5,045 bases of DNA from Aquincola sp. (GTDB lineage: Bacteria; Pseudomonadota; Gammaproteobacteria; Burkholderiales; Burkholderiaceae_C). How positions within the stretch are numbered: position 1 is the first letter of the stretch; every line of letters starts with the position of its first letter. The stretch spans positions 1 through 5,045 of the forward strand of contig JAOUIM010000296.1 in the NCBI GenBank assembly GCA_029884035.1, given 5' to 3'. Below, one piece after another: positions 1 to 5,045 of the stretch. The notes below the pieces were generated by a model. The model was given only the letters and a program-made list of their open reading frames with translations. It was not told the DNA's origin and made no database searches. The translations under genes and the position numbers were made by a program.

Positions 1-3000
1 TCGTCTCGCGCGCCTGGCCGACATAGGCCGCCACGGTGAGCCGCTCCTGATCGTCCACCAGCAGCACGTCGAGCTCGTCGCCGCCGAACAGGATCTTGCA
101 GCTGTCGAGGATCTTGTCGAACACCGGCTGCGTATCGGCCACCGAACTGCTGATCACGCGCAGGATGTCGGCCGAAGCCTTCTGCTGCTCCAACGCTTCC
201 TTCGTCTCGTTGAAAAGCCGCACGTTCTCGATCGCGATCACCGCCTGGTCGGCGAAGGTCTTCAACAACTCGACCTGCTTGTCGGGCAGGCACCCCACCG
301 CCGTGCGGATGACCGAGACGGCGCCGATCGCCACGCCGTCGCGCATCATCGGCACGACGGTCATCGCGCGGTAGCCGCTGAGCGCGAAGTTGCGCTTGCC
401 CGCCTGGTACGGTGTGTCGTCGGCGAGCACGTCGCCAACGTCGATCAGGCGGCCCTGCAGCAGCGCGGCACCATGCATGTAGTCCGGCGTCAACGGTACC
501 GGAAAGCGCTCGCGCCACTGGTCCGCCAGTCGCGCGTTGCTCTCGGCGATGGCGCGCAGGACCACCTTGTCGCCGACTGGCTGGCTGACCGCCACCGCCG
601 CGTTGTCGAACAGCCGCACACCGGCGCGCACGATGGCATCGAACACCGGCTGCACGTCGGCGGGCGATTCGCTGATGACGCGCAGAATGTCGCTGGTGGC
701 AGTCTGCCGCTCCAGCGCCTCCTGCGTCTCGTTGAAAAGGCGCGCGTTCTCGATTGCGATCACGGCCTGGTCGGCGAAAGTCTGCGCCAGCGCAACCTCC
801 TGGGCGTCGAACTCGCCGGCCTGCGCGCGCAGGATCGCCAGGCAGCCGACTGCCTTGCCCTCCCGCAGCAGTGGCACGAACAGCGCCGAGTGATAACCCA
901 ACGCGACCGCGAGCTGCGGCATGCGCGGAAAGCGCGACGCGCCCGCGACCGTGTCGGCCACGGCGATCAAGCGCGAGTCGAGGATGCAGGAGCCGGCGCC
1001 GCTGCCGTGGTCGAGCGGCCAAGGCCGGAGGAACCCACCCTGCGCCGGCGTCTGGCCGTCGCCGGCGAAGGCGACGCTTTCGATCATGTCGCCCTTGGGC
1101 ATCGCCAGCGCGACGGCCTTGCCGGCAAACAGCCGCCGGCAACTCTGCACGATGGCGTCGAAGACCGGCTGCGTGTCGGTGACCGAGCCGCTGATCACGC
1201 GCAGGATCTCGGCCGTCGCCGTCTGCTGCTCGAGCGCCTCCCTGGTCTCGTTGAACAGCCGCACGTTCTCGATCGCGATCACGGCCTGGTCGGCGAAGGT
1301 CTGCACCAGGCCGATCTCGGCGACGGAGAACGGCCTGACCTGGTCTCGGTACAGTCCGATCACGCCGATTGACTGTCCTTCGCGAACCATCGGCACCGAC
1401 AACATGGTGCGAAAGCCGAAGCGCTGCTGATTCACCTTGGCGTCGGGATAGTCGCTGTCGAGCAGCGGCACGATGTCTTCGACATGGACGAAGCGCTTGT
1501 CGACGAATGCGCGCCCGCTCGTCACCGTGCGCTTGATCGGCACTGGCATCGTCTGCACGAGATCGATGCCGCGTTGCGTGTCACCGGCCGATGCGGCCCT
1601 GGCGTGCAATGCGTCGCGCTCGGCGAGCCACACCGTGCTCCATGCCCCCTTGCAGAGTGCGGCCGACCGCTCGGCCACCGCATCGAGGACCGGCTGCACG
1701 TCGGCGGGCGAGCTCGACATGACGCGCAGCACCTCCGCAGTCGCCGTCTGACGTTCGAGCGCCTCCTTGGTCTCGTTGAACAGCCGCGCGTTCTGGATCG
1801 CGATCACGGCCTGGTCGGCAAAGGTCTTGAGCAGGGCCAGGTCCTGCTCCGAGAACGGGCGTGGCGGACGTCGCATCACGTTCAATGTGCCGATGCCCTG
1901 GCCTTCCCACAGCAGCGGCGCCGTGCAGCCTGCGAAATTGCCGTGTTCGCGCCCGATCTGCTTCATGTACTCGGGCATCTCGGACGCGGCGAGCGTGTCG
2001 GGCCAGTACATCAGCTCGCGCCGCTCGAGCACCATCCCGCTGAGCGTGCCGGCGAGCGGGCGCGGGTACGACGTCGACGCCCAGGACGCAAAGCTGCCGC
2101 GGAACGCCGTGGGTTGCGGCAAGGTCTGGCCGTCGGTCAGGAAGACGGCCAGGTCGTGGGTGCCGAACAGGCGCTCGCAGCTGTCGAGAATCTTCTCGAA
2201 CACCGGCGTCGCATCGGCCATCGAACCGCTGACCACCTGCAGGACCTCGGCGGTAGCCGTCTGCTGCTCCAGGGCTTCCTGGGTCTCGTTGAACAGGCGC
2301 ACGTTCTCGATCGCGATCACGGCCTGGTCGACGAAGGACTGCATCAGCGCGATTTCCTTGTCGCTGAACGCGCCGGCCACCTTGCGCACCACGCCGATGG
2401 TGCCGATGCATTCGCTGCCGCGCATGATCGGCAGCATCAGCGACGCGCACAGGCCACCCTCGTCGTAGATGCGCTGCTCGTGTGGCGGCAGCGTGATGGC
2501 CGACCAGTCGGGCAGGTGCAGCATGGCCTTGCCGAGCATGACGCGTGACGGGAAATTGGCCTCGGCGTCGAGCGGCACCACCGTCGCCGACGGTTCGCCG
2601 GCAGGCTTGCCCACCTTGGCTAGCGACATCACCCGATAGCCATCTCCCTCGCGGCGAATCAGCACCGCCATCTCGACATTGAAGAGCCGCAGTGCGGTGT
2701 CGACGATGGCGCGGAACACCGGCTGGATGTCGGTGGGCGATTCGCTGATGACCTTGAGGATCGCCGCCGTCGCCGTCTGCCGCTCGAGCGCCTCCTTGGT
2801 CTCGTTGAACAGCCGCGCGTTCTGGATCGCGACCACCGCCTGGTCGGCGAAGGTGCGCAGCAGCGCCAGCTCCTTGTCGGTGAACGGCCGCGGCGGCGCG
2901 CGCGCGATGTCGATCGTGCCGATGCCCTGGCCCTGCCACAGCATCGGCGCGCTGGCGAGGGAGAAGTTCGTGTATTCGTCGACCAGCCGGGACACGTACG

Positions 3001-5045
3001 CCGGCATCTCGTCGACGGACGCGTCGGGGATGTGAACCACGTCGCCGCGCTTCATCACGTCTTCGCTGACCGATCCGGCCAGTGGGCGCGGGTACTCGGC
3101 TTTAATCATCTCGGCGAACTTTCCGCGGTAGGCCGGGAAGTCGATCTGGCCGTCGCGCGCCAGGCAGATGCCGATCTCCTGGGTGCCGAACAGGCGTTCG
3201 CAGCTGTCGAGGATGCGCTCGAACACCGGCTGCGCATCGGCCATCGAACCGCTGATGACCTGCAGCACTTCGGCGGTCGCGGTCTGCCGCTCCAGCGCCT
3301 CCTTCGTCTCGTTGAACAGCCGCACGTTCTCGATCGCGATCACGGCCTGGTCGGCAAAGGTCTGCAGCAGCTCGACCTGGTGCGGCGTCAACTCGCCCGC
3401 CTCGATCCGGCTGACGCTGATCAGTCCGATGGCCGCGCCGTCACGCAATAGCGGCACGTTGGCCAGCGCACGGAAGCCGCGAGCCTTGGCCAGTTCCTTG
3501 TGTTCCGCGGTGGTCCTCGGGTCGGTCAGTACGTCGACAACCTGGATGGGCCGCCCAGTGCGCAGCGGATCCTGCACATAGGAGTCGTCGACCATGAGGC
3601 CGGCGCTGTAGCGCTCGAGTGCCTGGGCCGCCTGTTCACTGGTCTGCGTGAACGCCGAGAGCCGAATCCGCTCGCCGTCGAGCCGCCATACCGCGGCTGA
3701 ATGGCCGTCCACCAGCCTCAGGGCGCTGCTAACGATCGCGTCGAGCACCGGCTGCACGTCGTCGGGTGACTGGGCGATGACCTTCAGAATGTCGGCGGTG
3801 GCGGTCTGGCGCTGCAGCGCGGCCTGCGTCTGGTCGAACAGGCGCGCGTTGTTGAGCGCGATCACCGCCTGCTGCGACAGGCCCTCGAGGAACGCCAGTT
3901 CGCGCGCCTCGAACGGGCTGCCACCGCTGCGCCAAACCGCCATCGCGCCCTGCACCGCGTCGCCCGACTTGAGCGGCACGACCATCAGGCGCTCGCCCAG
4001 CTGCAGCGGCGTGCCGGGGATCGGCACCGCGCGCGCATCGGCCGCGCTGTCATTGACGAACTCCGCGCGGCCGCTGGCGATCAGGCTGCCGATGATGCCG
4101 CGGCCGGGCTCGATGGCCGTGGCCTTGAGCGTGTCTGCCAGGTCGCCCAGCGCGACGATCGCGCGGTAGGTCTTGCCATCGGCATCGGGCAGGAAGATCG
4201 CGCTGTTCTGCGCCGCCAGCAGCTCCTTGGCGTGCGCGGCGATGCGGTCCATCACGGTGGACAGGTCGAGCGTGGACGAGAGGTCGCGGCCCACCTCGGA
4301 CAGCGCGTTCGCCTCGCGTTCGCGGCGCTGCGTCTCGTCGAACAGGCGCGCGTTCTCGAGCGCAGTGCCCATGCTCGCGACCACGGTGGAGAGCAGTCGA
4401 ATCGCGTCAGGCCCGAAGGCGTTCTCGCGTTCGTAGTCTTCCAGCACGACGCCGCCGAGGACGCGGTCGCCTCCGATGATCGGCATGATCACCGCCGACA
4501 GGCTCTGGTCCGTGCCTTCGATCGCGTGCAGCCCGATGGCGATCGACTCCGCGCGGTTGTTGACGTGCAGGGTCTCGCGCTGCAGATAGACCCGTTCCTG
4601 CACGTTGCCCGGCGGCACGACGAAGGGCGGGTGATGGTGGCGCACGCCATGCTCGAACACGTAGTAGCTGTGCAGGCTGCGCGTGGGCGCATCCCACCAC
4701 CAGATGCCGATGTCGCCGGTGTTGAACACCTCGCGCAGCTTTTCGCCCACCAGGTCGACGATGGCCTGCAGGTTGAGCTCGGCGGCCATGCCCTGCTGCA
4801 CGCTCGCGATCACAGCCAGCTCGGCGTTGCGCGCTTCGGTTTCTTTCAGCAGTCGCTGCGTCTCGTCGAACAGGCGTGCGTTCTCCAGCGCCACGGCCAT
4901 GCTGCCCGCCAGCGTTTCGAGCAGGCGCACGTCGGATTCGGTGAAGGCGTTCTCGGCGTCCAGGCTCTGCACGGTGATGGCGCCCAGTGACTGCCCCTGC
5001 ACGCGCAGCGGCACCCAGATGGCCGACTTCGGCGTCTCACCCTGC
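1..5045 (-). CDS. Giant multi-GAF sensory/signalling protein, internal fragment open at both ends
   Basis: One minus-strand frame (complete codons 5044 to 2) runs 1,681 codons without a stop. Every domain and every linker repeat falls in this same frame. The product is a string of eleven GAF domains (nine complete, two cut by the window edges) joined by helical linkers. GAF domains are small-ligand or redox sensor and dimerisation modules. In long proteins of this type they usually feed a histidine kinase, nucleotide cyclase or similar output, but none is visible here. I see no transmembrane segment, signal peptide, HAMP or PAS domain, so the visible part looks cytosolic and soluble. No canonical cyclic-nucleotide NKFDE motif or phytochrome-type chromophore cysteine motif was recognised, so the ligands are unknown. 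Start and stop lie outside the window, so regulation cannot be judged. Conserved motifs across the full length argue for a functional gene rather than a decayed one. The GAF assignment is firm; the overall role is only generic. Confidence 0.95.
2..169 (-). other. GAF domain K (partial, N-terminal part)
   Basis: Residues 1626-1681, cut by the left edge of the window. The entry DILRVISSSVADTQPVFDKI (1626-1645) and LDSCKILFGG (1646-1655) with C1649 are of the odd type and resemble E and G. A first strand DVLLVDDQERLTVAAYVG (1659-1676) follows. The remainder of the domain, and whatever lies C-terminal to it (further GAFs or the output domain), is outside the window. Confidence 0.87.
212..691 (-). 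other. GAF domain J (even type, unit J-K)
   Basis: Residues 1452-1611. The entry DILRVISESPADVQPVFDAI (1452-1471) is of even type, followed by VRAGVRLFDNAAVAVSQPVG (1472-1491). The middle has GAALLQGRLIDVGDVLAD (1525-1542). The second half contains YRAMTVVPMMRDGVAIGAVS (1558-1577), DKQVELLKTFADQ (1588-1600) and AIENVRLF (1604-1611). It resembles domain D in the VP-x-x-RDG-x-AIG strand and the QVELL helix. It has no cysteine at the odd-type position. Confidence 0.9.
734..1210 (-). other. GAF domain I (odd type, unit H-I)
   Basis: Residues 1279-1437. The entry EILRVISGSVTDTQPVFDAI (1279-1298) is followed by VQSCRRLFAG (1299-1308), with C1302 in the same place as C615 in E and C956 in G. The core has RPWPLDHGSGAGSCILDSRL (1340-1359) and IAVADT (1360-1365). 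The second half reads HSALFVPLLREGKAVGCLAI (1385-1404) and ALAQTFADQ (1418-1426), then AIENARLF (1430-1437). It keeps the odd-type entry and cysteine but lacks the YPRPLAG and LWxGQGIGT landmarks of E and G, so it is a more distant member of the odd class. Confidence 0.9.
1253..1735 (-). other. GAF domain H (even type, unit H-I)
   Basis: Residues 1104-1264. The entry EVLRVMSSSPADVQPVLDAV (1104-1123) is of even type. The following helix has an unusual ERSAALCKGAW (1125-1135) instead of the x-R-L-F form seen in its neighbours, and it puts a cysteine at 1131. The middle contains VPIKRTVTSGRAFVDKRFVH (1168-1187). The second half reads RTMLSVPMVREGQSIGVIGL (1212-1231), RPFSVAEIGLVQTFADQ (1238-1254) and AIENVRLF (1257-1264). 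It is among the more divergent cores of the array, but the GAF order of strands and the exit helix are intact. Confidence 0.88.
1778..2248 (-). other. GAF domain G (odd type, unit F-G)
   Basis: Residues 933-1089. The entry EVLQVVSGSMADATPVFEKI (933-952) continues into LDSCERLFGT (953-962) with C956, nearly the same as domain E. Further shared landmarks are YPRPLAGT (993-1000), EMPEYMKQI (1022-1030), APLLWEGQGIGTLNVMRRPP (1042-1061), RPFSEQDLALLKTFADQ (1062-1078) and AIQNARLF (1082-1089). The first strand region (DLAVFLTDGQTLPQPTAFRG, 964-983) differs from E. The ends and core are therefore conserved while the putative pocket side has diverged, as expected of duplicated sensors that changed specificity. 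That functional reading is inference. Confidence 0.91.
2291..2761 (-). other. GAF domain F (even type, unit F-G)
   Basis: Residues 762-918. The entry ILKVISESPTDIQPVFRAIV (762-781) is of the SP-x-D-x-QPV even type, followed by DTALRLFNVEMAVLIRREGD (782-801). The loop region around KVGKPAGEPSATVVPLD (810-826) is specific to this domain. The second half has SLMLPIMRGSECIGTIGVVR (868-887), AFSDKEIALMQSFVDQ (892-907) and AIENVRLFNET (911-921). Its exit helix has SFVDQ where all other regular cassettes have TFADQ. It sits between the closely similar domains E and G but is not itself close to either. Confidence 0.9.
2807..3271 (-). other. GAF domain E (odd type, unit D-E)
   Basis: Residues 592-746. 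The entry EVLQVISGSMADAQPVFERI (592-611) leads into LDSCERLFGT (612-621) with C615. Key segments are EYPRPLAGSVSEDVMKRGDV (650-669), EMPAYVSRL (679-687) and APMLWQGQGIGTIDIARAPP (699-718), then RPFTDKELALL (719-729) and AIQNARLF (739-746). Domain G repeats almost every one of these landmarks in the same order, so E and G belong to one GAF subfamily. The DSC-x-x-LFG helix also recurs in the partial domain K. Signal sensed is unknown. Confidence 0.91.
3314..3793 (-). other. GAF domain D (even type, unit D-E)
   Basis: Residues 418-577. The entry ILKVIAQSPDDVQPVLDAIV (419-438) has the SP-x-D-x-QPV form of the even-type modules. The first strand is AAVWRLDGERIRL (450-462), and the middle has LRTGRPIQVVDVLTD (494-508). 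The second half reads RALANVPLLRDGAAIGLISV (525-544) and then QVELLQTFADQAVIAIENVR (556-575). At the helix position where the next module has DSC, this domain has SSA (residues 439-441). It is the first module of the regular two-GAF repeat. Its VPLLRDGAAIG and QVELL segments resemble those of domain J most closely. Ligand unknown. Confidence 0.9.
3830..4321 (-). other. GAF domain C
   Basis: Residues 242-405. It starts with a helix containing NALSEVGRDLSSTLDLSTVM (246-265), continues with the strand NSAIFLPDADGKTYRAIVA (280-298) and then the classic GAF stretch PGRGIIGSLIASGRAEFVND (313-332). The second half has ERLMVVPLKSGDAVQGAMAVWR (351-372) and ends in QQAVIALNNARLFDQTQ (391-407). It is the textbook GAF of the array, with the G-x-G-I-I-G turn and the G-x-x-x-F-V-N-D strand intact. 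It is also the boundary domain: its entry matches the front block, while its exit helix already resembles the 39-residue cassette of domains D to K. Confidence 0.92.
4334..4831 (-). other. GAF domain B
   Basis: Residues 72-237, entered by a polar helix (about residues 62-80, ETQRLLKETEARNAELAVIA region) and the helix AAELNLQAIVDLVGEKLREVF (spanning 87-107). The core strand holds GIWWWD (113-118), followed by a loop rich in His and aromatic residues. The second half reads SAVIMPIIGGDRVLGGVVLEDYERENAF (split over 183-209), then SMGTALENARLFDETQ (224-239). Known relatives of this subtype recur in multi-GAF signalling proteins next to domains like A and C. The three consecutive tryptophans and the His cluster (H125, H132, H136-H138) stand out, but a ligand cannot be named from them. 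Confidence 0.9.
4862..5044 (-). other. GAF domain A (partial, C-terminal half)
   Basis: Residues 1-61. This is the second half of a GAF fold, cut by the right edge of the window. Visible are the strand pair IWVPLRVQGQSLGAITVQ (residues 9-26), the N-x-F-x-x-x-D turn (N32, F34, D38) and the exit helix with SMAVALENARLFDE (residues 48-61). The ALENARLFDE exit differs from the AIENVRLFNET exit of the later domains and groups this domain with B. The N-terminal half, which would hold most of the ligand pocket, is not in the window. Confidence 0.88.

Larger units (their letters stand above)
143..3883 (-). repeat. Eight 39-residue (117-bp) inter-GAF linker cassettes
   Basis: Each junction of the regular block carries an ungapped 39-residue cassette. 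Positions are 3767-3883 (C/D), 3245-3361 (D/E), 2738-2854 (E/F), 2222-2338 (F/G), 1709-1825 (G/H), 1184-1300 (H/I), 665-781 (I/J) and 143-259 (J/K). It begins at TFADQAVIAI, runs through RLFNET and EALE, then Q-x-A-x-x-x-x-L-x-V, and ends at S-x-S. In my hand alignment of the last seven copies, 24 of 39 positions are invariant. The C/D copy is the most divergent (GLSQQ at its start, RLFDQT in the middle). The cassette spans the last helix of one GAF and the first helix of the next. It probably forms a continuous parallel coiled coil in a dimer; that is inference from composition and constant length. Confidence 0.9.
143..3883 (-). repeat. Two-GAF higher-order tandem repeat, four units (D-E, F-G, H-I, J-K)
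   Basis: Junction types alternate without exception across eight junctions. Those leading into D, F, H and J have NARLF and then a serine-proline entry with D-x-QPV. Those leading into E, G, I and K have ENVRLF and then S-G/S-S-M/V entries, and their domains carry a cysteine in the first helix (C615, C956, C1302, C1649). The cysteines are 341, 346 and 347 residues apart. The arginines of the NARLF junctions are 343, 343 and 348 residues apart. The repeat unit is therefore about 1.03-1.04 kb and contains two GAF domains. The GAF cores themselves have diverged much further than the junctions, except for the E/G pair. The span given runs from the first to the last cassette; the last unit continues beyond the left edge. 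Confidence 0.8.

Noticed and set aside
96..374. A family of plus-strand frames that repeat TFSIAITAWSAKV-like text (96-374, 537-893, 921-1430, 1767-2468, 2679-3035, 3168-3581).
   Set aside because: Their mutual similarity comes only from the linker repeat read on the wrong strand. It is not evidence of a real repeated gene.
473..1372. Long plus-strand open frame (299 codons).
   Set aside because: It is in exact antisense codon register to the GAF reading frame. It repeats LVE-x-x-x-VLDRDHGLVGE-like strings that are simply the complement of the IAIEN-RLF cassette, and it has no recognisable domain.
1484..2548. Long plus-strand open frame (354 codons).
   Set aside because: Same antisense-register shadow of domains F to H. 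It contains the mirrored linker repeats at the same spacing. High G+C content suppresses stop codons in this register.
1581..2939. Minus-strand open frame of 452 codons in another frame.
   Set aside because: It overlaps the GAF frame on the same strand but out of register. Its translation is Ala/Arg/Gly-rich low-complexity text with no domain, whereas the chosen frame gives continuous GAF domains.
143..3883. CRISPR array or intergenic repeat as an explanation of the regularly spaced repeats.
   Set aside because: The repeats are 117 bp, spaced about 500-525 bp apart, coding and in frame. The intervals are GAF domains rather than short unique spacers.
4232..4990. Plus-strand open frame (252 codons), and similar shorter ones at 3032-3451 and 3500-3700.
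   Set aside because: Antisense-register shadows of domains A to E, with mirrored linker strings and no domain support.
1..5045. Phytochrome-like or cyclic-nucleotide-binding (PDE-type) function for the GAF domains.
   Set aside because: I could not find the chromophore-attachment motif or a full NKFDE motif in any domain, so a specific ligand is not claimed.
1..5045. Promoter, ribosome binding site, terminator, tRNA or mobile element within the window.
   Set aside because: The whole window is coding on the minus strand with no gap. No inverted repeat ends, transposase motifs or RNA-like folds were recognised, and the gene start and stop lie outside.

Overview
The whole window lies inside one very large protein-coding gene on the minus strand. 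The frame whose complete codons occupy positions 5044 down to 2 is open for 1,681 codons, with no stop, no frameshift and no visible start or end of the gene. Reading it codon by codon gives a tandem array of GAF sensory domains: nine complete domains plus a partial one at each edge. I name them A to K from the N-terminal side (right edge) to the C-terminal side (left edge). Residue numbers below count from the first complete codon at 5042-5044. Residue n lies at positions 5045-3n to 5047-3n.

Layout, right to left. Domains A (partial), B and C (about 5044-3830) form a front block with ALENARLFDE-type exit helices and linkers of different types. From about 3883 leftwards the array becomes regular. 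Domains D to K are joined by an ungapped 39-residue cassette that ends one GAF, carries the motif IENVRLFNETKEALE or a close variant, and starts the next. Eight of these cassettes are visible, 165-176 residues apart. Within this regular block the cassettes alternate between two types. Four two-GAF units (D-E, F-G, H-I, J-K) follow each other with a period of about 341-348 residues, roughly 1.03 kb. This higher-order repeat is the most striking structure in the window.

Such arrays are known from long multi-GAF signalling proteins of Pseudomonadota. There the GAF string normally feeds an output domain such as a histidine kinase or nucleotide cyclase. No output domain, membrane segment, HAMP or PAS domain is visible here, so the output of this protein is unknown. 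By eye the DNA is strongly G+C-rich with G/C-ending codons. Together with the family style, this suggests a high-GC betaproteobacterium (Burkholderiales-like) or a relative. That is inference, not proof.

There is no intergenic DNA, promoter, terminator, RNA gene, CRISPR array or mobile element. The long open frames on the plus strand, and those in the other minus frames, are antisense or out-of-frame shadows of the GAF repeat.
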